In this document: positions 33,856 through 43,108 of the stretch, in pieces
Position numbering within the stretch: position 1 is the stretch's first letter
Layout of the letters: every line of letters begins with the position of its first letter
Assembly: GCA_039964455.1 (NCBI GenBank)
Contig: JBDVXK010000012.1
Span: 310,001 to 374,000, forward strand
DNA: 64,000 bases
Reading direction: 5' to 3'
From: CALJFL01 sp039964455
GTDB taxonomy: Bacteria; Pseudomonadota; Gammaproteobacteria; Pseudomonadales; Halieaceae
Notes under the pieces: model-generated
Database searches by the model: none
What the model saw: only the letters and a program-made list of their open reading frames with translations
Told to the model about the DNA's origin: nothing
Program-made: the position numbers and the translations under genes

Positions 33856-34635
33856 ATGCCACGTATGAATCTGGAGGGAAGCTCATCCATTGTCACCGGT
33901 GGAGCATCGGGAATCGGTGAAGCCTGCGCGCGCCAGCTGGCCGCCGCGGGCTCCAAAGTTCTGATTGCCGACCTCAATGAAGAACGCGGCCAACAGATCG
34001 CCGACGAAATTGGCGGCGCCTTCATCAAGTGCGACGTCACCAGCACAGAGGATGCTGACAAGGCTGTCGCAGCTGCCTGCGAACTGGGCCCACTGCGCGC
34101 CTGTGTTAACTCAGCGGGCCTTGGCGCACCGGGTCGTACAATAGATCGTAACAATGTGCCGCTGGATCTGGACAAGTTCAGTTTTGTCATCAAGGTCAAC
34201 TTGATCGGTACATTTAATGTGCTGAGCCGAGCCGCCGCTGCTATGGCACAAACCGAGCCGCTGGATGCAGATGGTACTCGCGGCGCTATCGTCAACATGG
34301 CCTCCTGCGCCGCCTTCGACGGCCAAATTGGGCAGGCATCTTACTCAGCCTCAAAAGGTGGTGTGGTCGGCATGACCCTGCCCATCGCCAGAGACCTGAG
34401 TGCAGTCGGCGTGCGGTTGAACACAATCGCCCCGGGCCTTATCGACACGCCAATCTACGGTGAAGGCGAACACTCTGAGGCTTTCAAGGCGCACTTGGGC
34501 CAATCAGTGCTTTTCCCAAAAAGGCTGGGCAGTGGCGAGGAGCTCGCGTTCGCAGTTATGGAGTGCATCACCAACCCATACCTGAACGCCGAGGTCATCC
34601 GTCTGGACGGCGGCATTCGCATGCCACCAAAGTGA
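33856..34635 (+). CDS. short-chain dehydrogenase, 3-hydroxyacyl-CoA dehydrogenase (HSD10)-like
   Basis: A 259-residue SDR enzyme. The NAD site is TGGASGIGEACA, followed by the acidic residue of LIADLNEE that selects NAD(H). The active site has Ser in NMASCAAFDGQ and YSASK (Tyr and Lys). The insertion around LDADGTRGAIVNM and the C-terminal RLDGGIRM resemble type II 3-hydroxyacyl-CoA dehydrogenases. The start has AGGAGA about 8 bases upstream. It is probably an acyl-CoA or steroid-like alcohol dehydrogenase; the exact substrate is unknown. Confidence 0.85.
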   Translation: MPRMNLEGSSSIVTGGASGIGEACARQLAAAGSKVLIADLNEERGQQIADEIGGAFIKCDVTSTEDADKAVAAACELGPLRACVNSAGLGAPGRTIDRNNVPLDLDKFSFVIKVNLIGTFNVLSRAAAAMAQTEPLDADGTRGAIVNMASCAAFDGQIGQASYSASKGGVVGMTLPIARDLSAVGVRLNTIAPGLIDTPIYGEGEHSEAFKAHLGQSVLFPKRLGSGEELAFAVMECITNPYLNAEVIRLDGGIRMPPK

Positions 34636-34668
34636 GCGCAATGGCTTCGCGGCCACTGCAATAAGCTA

Positions 34669-34701
34669 AAGGTCGGGGCCTGGCAACAGGCCCCGACCTT
34701 C
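34669..34701. terminator. strong terminator hairpin between convergent genes
   Basis: A 12-bp perfect stem GGTCGGGGCCTG/CAGGCCCCGACC with a GCAA tetraloop, lying between the stops of the plus-strand SDR gene and the minus-strand TonB receptor. T-runs are short on both sides (AA and TT only), so it may be a bidirectional stop of moderate strength. Confidence 0.65.
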
Positions 34702-34705
34702 AGGT

Positions 34706-36769
34706 TTAGAACGTATAAACAACCCGGGCAAAGACATTACGCCCCAAGCCGGGTAAGCGACTCCCCTGCTCAACATCAGCATTCATTACGCGGTTGTAGC
34801 CGCCCAGATGATCCTCATAGAGTTTGTCGAAGGTGTTATCAACTCCCGCCGCCAATTGCAGCGCCGGTGATAACTGCCAGGTCCCGGCAAGATTAACCAG
34901 CCCATACCCCGCCGATTCTTTCTCGCGATTAGTCTCGCTGACATCGTCCTGCGATGCGTAAAGCACATTCTCTACCGACACACCCCAATTTGTCGCGTTG
35001 TAGTTCAGGCGCACCGAGGCATTGGGTGGAGCAATTCGATACAGGTTGTCATCAATATCCCTGCGCTCTCCACGGACATAATTTACCAGCCCAGACAGCG
35101 ACCAGTTATCGCCCAACTGCCAGCGCCAATCCATGTCAAAACCGTAAAGCTCTGCGTCAACATTATTGAACTGCAGCGGGGCAGAACGTGTCGGGTTCAT
35201 CATGGCATTCATCATGAATGCCGGGGATGACGAGGCCAGCGGCGTACCCTGGATATAATCGTCCACCCGGTTGTAGAACAGCCTGGGGGCGAGGCTTACT
35301 GATGCGTAGCTTAGATCAAAGCCAAACTCGAGCTGGGACGCTGTTTCCGGATCCAGACCGATGTTGCCAATATAAAGCTGCCCGTCGGCCAGACCGCCCG
35401 TCGCCTCCAAAGGCAACCACAGGTAGCGCTCCTGATAACTGGCACTGCGGTTTTTTTGCGCAACACCAGCGTAGGCTTGCAGGCCGGGGCTAATATCGTA
35501 TCTAAGCTGCAAAACCATATCCAGATTATGGTCTGTCTGTGAGCGATCAGCCGCGTTAAATGCATCGCGAAGAGCCTGTGCAGGCGGCATCATCATAGCT
35601 GGCGTACCGTCGACTTCGCCGCTGTCGGCACTCACATAGTTGTAGCGCAAACCAAGGTGCAACTGCCAGTCATCGCCGGCCTGCATATCTCTTTCCAGAT
35701 ACGCACCCAACACCTGTCTTTCTGCCTTGTTGAAGTTAACCACGAAAAAGGCCGGCATCCGTGGATTGTCGATATCCGAGTCGTGGCGTTCATCGAAGCC
35801 ATCAACGCCTGCACGCCAGCTGCCTTTTTCATCAGTCCAGGTCGCTTCGGCAGAAAACCCAAAGTTACTGCTATCGGCGATATTGCGGCGCCAGCGATCT
35901 TCTGTGGGCGCGGCTCGCAAGTGGTAGTTGGTCATGCCGTGATCCAGCTCACTGCCAAACAGCGCAAATGCCAGACTGAGCGCTTCACTACCCTCGTAGG
36001 TATAACCCAGGTTATAGAGGTCGCCCTCGATATATTCGATATCCATTGGCAGAGCAGGCGTTCCCGAATCGCCAGCATCGTGGTACCCATAGTCCAGCTG
36101 TACTGTGTGTTCGCCAGTGCGAAACCCGTAGCCAATATCGTAGCGCTGTCTCGTATATTCGGTGGGCACTATGTCACCGTCGGGAAACTCGGCATCGTCA
36201 CCTTCCTGGGTCATCGCCGCCACCTTCAACCGGTGCTGTCGATTACTGGCCAAGAACTCAGCATCGCCCTGATAGGCATTGCTTACTGATTGGGCACTGC
36301 CCATGACCCGGCCACTGAATACAAAGTCATCGCTGTCGGCAAACTCACCCCGTCGGGTTTGGGCATCAATAGCGCCGCCAAGCGACTCCTGAGCCACACT
36401 CACCGGGGCGATACCCCGGTAGATCTCCAGCGACTCAAGCTGGGCGGTCATCGCATAAGACAGCGGCGGATCCATCCAGTTTGGCCCGGCCGGAGCAAGC
36501 ATGCTGCCGTTGAGTGATACGGCTATGCGAGGTCCAAACATACCGCGGTACTGGGGTATGGCAGTGATCGGGCCGTTGCTGTTCACGTTTGCTCCGGGGG
36601 CTTCTCGCAACAGCTGTGCGGCATCAGGGGCTACGGAAAGCGACTCAATAACGTCAATAGTCCGTGAGTCGCGCTGGCCGGACACGACCACTTCTTCCAC
36701 TTCATTTGCCAGCGCCGTCGTGCCGAACAAGGAGGCCAACAGACAGGCCTGGCTAATTCGAATGTTCAT
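34706..36769 (-). CDS. TonB-dependent receptor, copper-receptor (OprC)-like
   Basis: A 687-residue outer-membrane protein with a signal peptide (MNIRISQACLLASLFGTTALA). It has a TonB box-like EEVVVSG, a plug domain containing QYRGMFGPRIAVSLNG and AGPNWMDPPLSYA, and an OM barrel ending ARVVYTF with the C-terminal aromatic residue. The GMFGPR to MDPP stretch matches the copper receptor OprC family. The gene upstream is a small DUF2946-type, His-rich protein that often accompanies copper receptors. Metal import through TonB is expected; copper is an inference. Confidence 0.85.
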   Translation of the reverse strand: MNIRISQACLLASLFGTTALANEVEEVVVSGQRDSRTIDVIESLSVAPDAAQLLREAPGANVNSNGPITAIPQYRGMFGPRIAVSLNGSMLAPAGPNWMDPPLSYAMTAQLESLEIYRGIAPVSVAQESLGGAIDAQTRRGEFADSDDFVFSGRVMGSAQSVSNAYQGDAEFLASNRQHRLKVAAMTQEGDDAEFPDGDIVPTEYTRQRYDIGYGFRTGEHTVQLDYGYHDAGDSGTPALPMDIEYIEGDLYNLGYTYEGSEALSLAFALFGSELDHGMTNYHLRAAPTEDRWRRNIADSSNFGFSAEATWTDEKGSWRAGVDGFDERHDSDIDNPRMPAFFVVNFNKAERQVLGAYLERDMQAGDDWQLHLGLRYNYVSADSGEVDGTPAMMMPPAQALRDAFNAADRSQTDHNLDMVLQLRYDISPGLQAYAGVAQKNRSASYQERYLWLPLEATGGLADGQLYIGNIGLDPETASQLEFGFDLSYASVSLAPRLFYNRVDDYIQGTPLASSSPAFMMNAMMNPTRSAPLQFNNVDAELYGFDMDWRWQLGDNWSLSGLVNYVRGERRDIDDNLYRIAPPNASVRLNYNATNWGVSVENVLYASQDDVSETNREKESAGYGLVNLAGTWQLSPALQLAAGVDNTFDKLYEDHLGGYNRVMNADVEQGSRLPGLGRNVFARVVYTF

Positions 36770-36900
36770 TACTGCTATCTCCAATGACGCGCTCACGCAG
36801 ACGCGAACGCGGTGCCCACAGCGGGTTTACCGCTACGGGCTTAAAAAACTACGAGAATTTGAGTGTCTGCAGCGCCGACTGGCGACCGCAGCAGGCAGGA

Positions 36901-37323
36901 TCAAGCAGGTGGAGAGCGCGCAGGTGGTCTGGCCCAGGCGTAGGAATAACGGGTAGATATTGCGTTTAGGGTGGCCGGAGGTACGGCCTGCAGGATATCA
37001 AAGGAAGCAAGCTGCACTTCCGGTGTCGCCAGGCTGGCCTGCCCGGTGAAGGCGCAACCAGAGTCCACTGATACCTCAGCGGTATCGCCGGATTGCTGGT
37101 GATGATGGTGATGCCCGTGCTCACCCGCAAGCTTGCTGATAAGCACCGCACTGCGAGCATCCCCGGGGCAGAGGTGAAACGCCGTGCCTGACTCCAACGG
37201 TGCAGCCATGAATCCCGCCGGCACGATCGCACTGCTGATGACGTAGCAAAACAACGCAAAAACACTGAACAGCCTGGCGCGAGGATGCGCTGAGCGGGCT
37301 CGTAGTGTTCCGGATGAGTTCAT
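36901..37323 (-). CDS. DUF2946-like protein with a histidine run
   Basis: A 140-residue protein with a hydrophobic segment (about 19-36) and the DUF2946-type motif AAPLESGTAFHLCPGD. A His-rich run EHGHHHHHQQ lies at 68-77, and a second cysteine follows in SGCAFTG. Both features suit binding of copper or another soft metal. The start at 37323 is the second in-frame ATG and gives a normal short N-terminus. It precedes the TonB receptor on the same strand with a 131-bp gap, so cotranscription is possible. Confidence 0.7.
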   Translation of the reverse strand: MNSSGTLRARSAHPRARLFSVFALFCYVISSAIVPAGFMAAPLESGTAFHLCPGDARSAVLISKLAGEHGHHHHHQQSGDTAEVSVDSGCAFTGQASLATPEVQLASFDILQAVPPATLNAISTRYSYAWARPPARSPPA

Positions 37324-37409
37324 AGAGGGTGAGATCCTAAGGATGCGGCGCAATGATAGCGCTAAATGAGCGATTCAGCGACCTGAAATCAGGTGGCCAC
37401 ATTGTTCGG

Positions 37410-37646
37410 TCACTTCATTTTAGATGCCCACATAGCCAGCCTGTGCTTCATCCCCAGCTGCGAGATCTTATCCTGGGGCAGCGGTTGAATGACTTTATCG
37501 TGAACAAGCAATCGGTAAATATACTCAATCTTCTCGGCCGCCGAGTCCGTGGGCTCAAACTCGACGACTCCCCTCTCCTCGCCATATTTCATTCCCTCGG
37601 CGATGGCCTTTTTGACCAGTTCCTTCTCATTTTTCAGCTTTTTCAT
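37410..37646 (-). CDS. DUF5062 family protein
   Basis: A 78-residue cytosolic protein starting MKKLKNEKELVKKAIAEGMK and ending SKMK. The Lys-rich start and the helix pattern match the DUF5062 family of gammaproteobacteria, whose function is unknown. The ATG at 37646 was chosen over an in-frame start 12 codons upstream because it gives the family N-terminus. Confidence 0.6.
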   Translation of the reverse strand: MKKLKNEKELVKKAIAEGMKYGEERGVVEFEPTDSAAEKIEYIYRLLVHDKVIQPLPQDKISQLGMKHRLAMWASKMK

Positions 37647-37752
37647 AGTACGCCCTCCCAGGCAGGGCCTAAATTCGTGCAATCGTTGCTAATTGTCGCA
37701 ATTGGTCATGCCGCTGGCGCACGCGGCCATGCCACCAACGGCCCCATAAAAC

Positions 37753-37841
37753 TATAGTTACTTCCAGACGCTACATCCATCCAGGTTCTTTGAAGCGTAA
37801 CGAATCCCTACTTTGGCCCCCTTTTTGGGGGCCTTTTTTTT
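37753..37841 (+). ncRNA. candidate small RNA ending in an orphan terminator
   Basis: An intrinsic terminator points to the plus strand (GGCCCCC, TTTTT loop, GGGGGCC, then eight T at 37815-37841), but no plus-strand gene precedes it. A TATAGT at 37753-37758 could be a -10, giving a transcript of roughly 75-80 bases. No good -35 was found. This is a prediction from the terminator alone. Confidence 0.3.
37815..37841 (+). terminator. orphan plus-strand intrinsic terminator
   Basis: A perfect 7-bp stem with a T5 loop and a T8 tail. On the minus strand the trailing bases are not a T-run, so the signal is directional. It does not belong to any recognised gene. Confidence 0.88.
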
Positions 37842-37854
37842 GCCTGCAAACTAT

Positions 37855-38061
37855 TCAGCCGCCCGGGCTTAATACGAGGTGCAGGAATACCAGCGCGAAC
37901 ACGGCATTGATCGTCCCAAAATTGAGCCGCTGCACAAGGTTAACTTGCTCTATACGCGGCAACAGCATGAACGAAACTACCCACACTGCCGCGCACAGCA
38001 GCGCACTGCCCCAAACACCAGCCAGCCAAGTCATACGCCCTCTCTTGTTCATTTGGCTCAA
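37855..38061 (-). CDS. small membrane protein, unknown
   Basis: A 68-residue protein with two probable membrane segments (about 11-33 and 48-64) joined by an LLPRIEQVNLVQRLNFG loop. It starts MSQMNKRGRMTWLAG, a basic n-region that predicts a cytoplasmic N-terminus. It is divergent from the DUF6524 gene 79 bp away. No family was recognised. Confidence 0.55.
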   Translation of the reverse strand: MSQMNKRGRMTWLAGVWGSALLCAAVWVVSFMLLPRIEQVNLVQRLNFGTINAVFALVFLHLVLSPGG

Positions 38062-38140
38062 AACACTACCCTACTGGCTTGCCCTGCCCCGCACAATCTA
38101 ATAGCGTTAGCAGCAATAAAATTGATCTGGAAGTAAAGCA

Positions 38141-38557
38141 ATGGCAAACGAGTTCAACGTAGGAAGTTTTTTCGCCCGCTGGCTGTTTGCTGCGCTATTG
38201 GTATTTGGCACCTACAACCCCACCGAATACTCTTACCTCAGCTGGGTATTGGCTGAGGGCACCGAATTCGGACCTATCGTAGCGCTAGTCGGCGTGATAC
38301 TGCTCATCGCCTGGATCGTTTTCCTGAGAGCTACCTTTCTGTCGCTGGGCTGGCTGGGAATATGCCTGGGGGCGGCACTGTTCGCCTGCGTGCTGTGGTT
38401 ACTTGTGGATGTAGGCCTGCTCAGCCTGGATTCAACCAGCGCTATCACCTGGCTGGTGCTGCTGGTGCTGTCCCTGATACTGGCCACAGGCATGTCCTGG
38501 TCCCACATCAGGCGACGTTTGACCGGTCAGTTTGATGTGGACGACATTGAAGACTGA
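38141..38557 (+). CDS. DUF6524-like inner-membrane protein
   Basis: A 138-residue protein with four hydrophobic segments and an acidic cytosolic tail (FDVDDIED). The N-terminal FNVGSFFARWLFA and FGTYNPTEYSYLSW fit the DUF6524 family, whose function is unknown. Confidence 0.62.
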   Translation: MANEFNVGSFFARWLFAALLVFGTYNPTEYSYLSWVLAEGTEFGPIVALVGVILLIAWIVFLRATFLSLGWLGICLGAALFACVLWLLVDVGLLSLDSTSAITWLVLLVLSLILATGMSWSHIRRRLTGQFDVDDIED

Positions 38558-38566
38558 TCAGGCATG

Positions 38567-38588
38567 AAAAAGCCGCCCGCAGGCGGCC
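38567..38588 (-). terminator. terminator of the 110-residue periplasmic protein gene
   Basis: A GCCGCC/GGCGGC stem with a CGCA loop, followed on the minus strand by five T. It lies 49 bp after the minus-strand stop. Confidence 0.75.
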
Positions 38589-38636
38589 AAAGATGTAACA
38601 GGGTTCACTATGGACGTGAGTAAGGGAACAACCTTA

Positions 38637-38969
38637 TCAGTCGTTGAGTGAAACCTTGTCGCTGGTGTCATAGCCGGGCACGGTCATTGCTACGCCCGCA
38701 GAATCGTGGATATTGGTGATACCAGACTTATCCACCCAGCAGGTAACGACCTCGCTATCACCCTGGGCCGGTATCGCTTTGATACGCATATGCGCGCCAC
38801 CGCGAACCCGCTTGATACCCTTGAGCTTGACGTTGGTATCTTCGCCAAACACACGGATAACCGCGTTCTTGCACTGAGTTAAATCCTCTCGATCCTGGTT
38901 TCCGGCCGATACGGCCACTGATGTTGATGCCAAAACCATTCCCAATGTTGCTATTGCTAAAGTTTTCAT
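38637..38969 (-). CDS. small periplasmic protein, unknown
   Basis: A 110-residue protein with a clean Sec signal (MKTLAIATLGMVLASTSVAV then SAG). The mature part is basic in the middle (VKLKGIKRVRGGAHMRIKAI) and has two cysteines (TQCKN and VTCWVD) that could pair. The start has GGGAGGG 6 bases upstream. An in-frame extension 94 codons upstream has no coding character and was ignored. No family was recognised. Confidence 0.7.
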   Translation of the reverse strand: MKTLAIATLGMVLASTSVAVSAGNQDREDLTQCKNAVIRVFGEDTNVKLKGIKRVRGGAHMRIKAIPAQGDSEVVTCWVDKSGITNIHDSAGVAMTVPGYDTSDKVSLND

Positions 38970-39105
38970 TGCAGTCCCTCCCTTAAGGTTGCAGGACGAT
39001 ACTAGCCCTGCCCATATTTGTTGGGAATATCCGGATATGATCTGTGGCGTTGCATTTTTGGGCATGGCAGTCAGTAATAGAGCGCTAGCCGGCGCAGTTA
39101 CTGGC

Positions 39106-39996
39106 TCAGGGCGAAGGTCGGGTATCCAGTTGGTGCCGAATTTTGTCGAATTCCAGGGCGATAATCTCCCTGAGCGCGCGCATCCTGGCACTGAGGCGAA
39201 GGTCTTTATGGGTGAGAACCCACATATCAGAGTGGTGAATAATCGTAGCACCGGGAACCCTGACGATATTCCTCACGTTGCTTACGCTGAAACACGGCGC
39301 AAACGCCATTCCCATTCTGGCGCGCAGGGCATCGGCAATGAGCGTGAGGTTATCGATCGCATGGCGCACAGGGAGGTCAGGATAATCGGTAGACTGCAGC
39401 CACATTTCAGCCTGATTGCCTGGATTTTTGCCTATCCAACTCAGGTGACTCACATCCTCAGGGTTGTCAGGATCGAGCAAATCACGATGAACATAACTGG
39501 ATGCGGTGAGGGGGCACAGATAGCGACCTATCAGGTAATCTGGCGGATGCGCACCCTTGGGCATCACCCGGATAGCAATGTCGGCCTCGCGGCGGCTAAG
39601 ATCCAGGGCCTCATTACTTGCCATCAGCTCGAGCTCAATACCCGGATACTCATTGGCAAACTCACCCATGGCTCGCACCAGCGACCCCATGCCACTCACT
39701 GGCGGCAGGGTCAGTCGAATGGGCCCCTCGAAGTCCTGGTTGCCGCCGGTTATCTTGCGCTCAGCGGTCATCACCAGCTCTTCGACATGCTCGGCGGTAG
39801 GCAGAAAATCCTCCGCCGCCGCCGTCATGCGATAGCCGTCCGGTGTACGATCAAACAATTGGGAGCCCAACTGACGCTCCATTTCATCGAGCCTGCGGGT
39901 AACAGTAGAATTGCTGACGCCCAAGGCCTGGGCAGCGGCGCGAGCCGACCCCTTTCGACTAAGGGCTAGCAGTACTTTCAGATCATCCCAGTCCAC
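39106..39996 (-). CDS. LysR-family transcriptional regulator
   Basis: A 296-residue regulator. The N-terminal winged helix (about 1-60) contains DLKVLLALSRKGSARAAAQA and SNSTVTRRLDEMERQLG. The rest is the periplasmic-binding-like effector domain. It starts with GTG and lies 8 bp after the end of the wbpM-like gene, so the two could be cotranscribed. Target genes are unknown. Confidence 0.9.
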   Translation of the reverse strand: MDWDDLKVLLALSRKGSARAAAQALGVSNSTVTRRLDEMERQLGSQLFDRTPDGYRMTAAAEDFLPTAEHVEELVMTAERKITGGNQDFEGPIRLTLPPVSGMGSLVRAMGEFANEYPGIELELMASNEALDLSRREADIAIRVMPKGAHPPDYLIGRYLCPLTASSYVHRDLLDPDNPEDVSHLSWIGKNPGNQAEMWLQSTDYPDLPVRHAIDNLTLIADALRARMGMAFAPCFSVSNVRNIVRVPGATIIHHSDMWVLTHKDLRLSARMRALREIIALEFDKIRHQLDTRPSP

Positions 39997-40004
39997 GGTG
40001 GCGT

Positions 40005-42065
40005 CTAGGGTTCGGGTCGAACTCGACCCTCAGGAAACAGCGTTTTAACGTTGGAACGAACATTCTCACGGGGTTGCTGGCCAACGCGCTGGGCAGCCTT
40101 GCCCTGCTTGACCCAAAGGTGATCATGGCGCACTTCCTGGCCATCAAATCCGCTGACCGCTTCATTGAGCACTTCCATAATGCCAACGCAGTCCATGGTG
40201 TCGCAGTAATGCATCAACTCCATCAGCGCGCTGTGCATCTCTCCATGACCAAGACACTCTTCTTCAGCGCGCATGATCATGGGGTGGCCGGTGCCAGACA
40301 CTTCGGTGCCCAGCAACAGTTCCTCATGCAATTTTTCGCCGGGTCTAAGCCCAATAAACTCGATATCGATGTGTTCGCCAATGGGCGTATCGTGGTCCAT
40401 TTCATAACCACTGAGCCGAATCATGCGTTTAGCCAGATCGACAATCTTGACTGGCTCCCCCATATCCAGAACAAAGACGTCACCGCCCGTGCCCATGGCT
40501 CCGGCCTGTAACACCAGCTGTGCGGCCTCCTGGATACTCATAAAGTAACGCGACACCTCGGGGTGGGTGACGGTCACGGGGCCGCGCTTCTCAATCTGGT
40601 CCCGAAACAAGGGAACAACCGAACCAGAGGAACCCAACACGTTGCCGAACCGGACTATACAGAAGCGGGTCTTGTTATCTTTTTGCGCCAGCCCCTGCAG
40701 AATCAACTCAGCAAAGCGCTTGGAGGCCCCCATAATATTAGTCGGCCGCACCGCTTTGTCGGTGGACACCAGCACAAAGGTTTCTACACCGGCGCGGCGT
40801 GCTGCCTCTGCTGCGTACCAGGTACCGAAGACATTGTTGGAGACGCCCTCGGCAACATTGTATTCAACCATTGGCACATGTTTATAAGCGGCAGCGTGAT
40901 AAACGGTTTGCACGCCAAAGGTGCGGTATATCGTCTCCAGCCTGCGCTGGTCTTGTACCGAGCCCAGCAGTACAACGAGATCGACATGCTTTGTGCCCAG
41001 CGTAGCCTGTAGCTCCTTGAGTTCTCGCTCAACCTGGTAAAGCGCAAACTCGGAGTTGTCCAGCAGCAGCAATTCTTTCGGACCAGACATCAGGATTTGC
41101 CGGCACAGCTCAGAGCCAATCGACCCGCCTGCACCTGTCACCATAACTACCTTGTTGGTAATACAGCGATCCAGTAATTCGGGGTGCGGCGGGACCGGAT
41201 CCCTGCCCAGCAGATCGTCAAGGTCGATATCCTGAATCTGGGTGACACTGGCGCGGCCCGCAACCAACTCATTGATCTTCGGAACCGTGCGCACATGCAC
41301 AGGCAGGCCTACCAGCGAGTTGATAATTTCCCTGCGCCGTTCGGGAGAGACGGATGGAATGGCCAACAGCACCTGGGTGATATTGTGCTCGTTAATGAGC
41401 CGTTCCATATCCTCGGGCTTACTCACCTGCAGGCCGTTGATCACCGAATGTTGCATGCGTGGATCATCATCAACAAAGACCACAACGCGATACTGGTCGC
41501 CATGGTGCAATGCCGTCAGCAACTGTCGACCAGATTCGCCAGCGCCGTAGATAATGACATTCTTGGTCATTGAGCGGAGCTTGGCCTGATAATAAGCCCG
41601 CACGGTCAGACGAGTGCCACCAATCAACAAGAGGGCAATAACCCAGTAAATAAATGGCGTAGAACGGGGAACATTGGCCTGGGTAAAGAAGACACAGGCA
41701 CCCAGAACAAGGGTTGAATAGCTGACCGCTGTGATTATGGCCCAGATCGCCTGCTGGCCCATGAAACGTATTACCGCCCGGTACAGGCCCAGGCGCAGGA
41801 AAATAACGGCACTGGCCAGTACCGTAAACACCGCACAAACAACTTCTACCGTATCCAGTGGGAAATCTGTGCGCCCCCAACGCAGGGCGATCGCAATCCA
41901 CATGGCACAGGACACAAAGACCATATCCAGCAGCAGCAGGAAGGTTTGTTTGATGTTGCGGGGAAGTTCTATCAGTTTTTCGAGGGCGTCGCGTAGCGTT
42001 CCGATTATCACGGAAATAAAATTGAGCGCATAGCTTCCTATTCGACTAAGCAAGTCGTCTCCCAC
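40005..42065 (-). CDS. UDP-sugar 4,6-dehydratase of the membrane WbpM/CapD type
   Basis: A 686-residue protein. Four N-terminal membrane segments are followed by a first Rossmann domain (IIYGAGESGRQLL) and a second SDR domain with TGAGGSIGSELCRQ and STDKAVRPTNIMGASKRFAE. In the usual YxxxK the Tyr is replaced by Met, as in WbpM-type enzymes. It should convert UDP-GlcNAc to a 4-keto-6-deoxy intermediate that feeds N-acetylated sugars of O-antigen or capsule. In Pseudomonas wbpM is the last gene of the O-antigen locus, and here it follows wbpL- and wbpV/K-like genes in the same order. Confidence 0.92.
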   Translation of the reverse strand: MGDDLLSRIGSYALNFISVIIGTLRDALEKLIELPRNIKQTFLLLLDMVFVSCAMWIAIALRWGRTDFPLDTVEVVCAVFTVLASAVIFLRLGLYRAVIRFMGQQAIWAIITAVSYSTLVLGACVFFTQANVPRSTPFIYWVIALLLIGGTRLTVRAYYQAKLRSMTKNVIIYGAGESGRQLLTALHHGDQYRVVVFVDDDPRMQHSVINGLQVSKPEDMERLINEHNITQVLLAIPSVSPERRREIINSLVGLPVHVRTVPKINELVAGRASVTQIQDIDLDDLLGRDPVPPHPELLDRCITNKVVMVTGAGGSIGSELCRQILMSGPKELLLLDNSEFALYQVERELKELQATLGTKHVDLVVLLGSVQDQRRLETIYRTFGVQTVYHAAAYKHVPMVEYNVAEGVSNNVFGTWYAAEAARRAGVETFVLVSTDKAVRPTNIMGASKRFAELILQGLAQKDNKTRFCIVRFGNVLGSSGSVVPLFRDQIEKRGPVTVTHPEVSRYFMSIQEAAQLVLQAGAMGTGGDVFVLDMGEPVKIVDLAKRMIRLSGYEMDHDTPIGEHIDIEFIGLRPGEKLHEELLLGTEVSGTGHPMIMRAEEECLGHGEMHSALMELMHYCDTMDCVGIMEVLNEAVSGFDGQEVRHDHLWVKQGKAAQRVGQQPRENVRSNVKTLFPEGRVRPEP

Positions 42066-42124
42066 TCCCAGATATCCTGGACCGCTTTTAATAATCGCTT
42101 TTTACTGCGGTCAGCCTGCGAATT

Positions 42125-43108
42125 TTACGTCAAACGGCGTAATTTCGCCATTGCGAGGACCAGGGGAAGATAGGCCAAAATTACCAGAAATAGTTGCCAT
42201 TCAGGGTTTGCCTGGGCGGCCCAGGCCAGCGGAAACAGCCAGCAGGCGTTTATTGCGACAAGGCCAAAGTCCACGGCCAGATGCGATTGCCAGTGCCTAC
42301 TCAGACGCTGATAGGCATGCAATCTGTGGGCATCGAAAATACGCTGGCCGTCCCACAGGCGCCAGCACAGGGTCCAACTGGCATCAGTGATAAACACTGC
42401 TAGCAGGATTAGCCAACAGGCGGCCGGCAGCACGCCGGACACTTGGCCCAGCAGTGCCAGCCCGGCAAGCAGAAACCCAGTGGGCACGCTGCCTGCATCG
42501 CCCATGAACAGGCGCGCAGGAGGCCAGTTCCAAGCTAGAAAGCCGAGGTGGGCAAAGGCCAACAGCACACAAAAAAGTGCATATTGCTGATCGCCACTTC
42601 CGACAAAAGCCAGCAGCCCGGCACTGGCACTGGCGAGGAAACACTGGATTGCAGCGATACCGTCTATGCCATCCATGAAATTATAGAGATTGAGGCTCCA
42701 CAGGAGACAGAAAGCGCATAGCACCAATAGCGCAATCCCATTGGCACCCTCCTGCACGGGCAGGATCAACCAGGCTGCCAGCAGACAGCAGGCGCCATAG
42801 CAGGAAAATCTGAGAAATACCGACAGGCCACGCAGATCATCCAGCACTCCCAGCACCATAAGAAACAAAGCGAGGGAAAGAAGCACCATGAAGCCCGATT
42901 GCCAGGCCGAGCCCTCCGGGGTGGCAACAAATACCGCCAGTGCAAAAGCTAGCAATAGCGGAGCGCCGCCGCCGTGCGGTGTTGGCGCTGTGTGCGAGCT
43001 GCGCTCATTTGGCCTATCAAGTATCTGCCAGCGACGCGCAAGCGACAGATAAGCCCAGCAACCCAGTGCCGAGCCCAGAGCCGCCAGCAACAGTGCCAAC
43101 ACCGTCAT
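42125..43108 (-). CDS. undecaprenyl-phosphate sugar-1-phosphate transferase (WecA/WbpL-like)
   Basis: A 327-residue polytopic membrane protein of the MraY/WecA family, with about ten membrane segments. The cytoplasmic motifs are NLYNFMDGIDG, ARLFMGDAGSVP and HAYQRLS, with aspartates for Mg and substrate. It starts O-antigen or related glycan synthesis by loading a sugar-phosphate onto undecaprenyl phosphate. The start overlaps the epimerase stop by 4 bases. Confidence 0.92.
   Translation of the reverse strand: MTVLALLLAALGSALGCWAYLSLARRWQILDRPNERSSHTAPTPHGGGAPLLLAFALAVFVATPEGSAWQSGFMVLLSLALFLMVLGVLDDLRGLSVFLRFSCYGACCLLAAWLILPVQEGANGIALLVLCAFCLLWSLNLYNFMDGIDGIAAIQCFLASASAGLLAFVGSGDQQYALFCVLLAFAHLGFLAWNWPPARLFMGDAGSVPTGFLLAGLALLGQVSGVLPAACWLILLAVFITDASWTLCWRLWDGQRIFDAHRLHAYQRLSRHWQSHLAVDFGLVAINACWLFPLAWAAQANPEWQLFLVILAYLPLVLAMAKLRRLT

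Noticed and set aside
36046..36306. Plus-strand open frames opposite the TonB receptor
   Set aside because: Shadows of the receptor gene with no coding features of their own.
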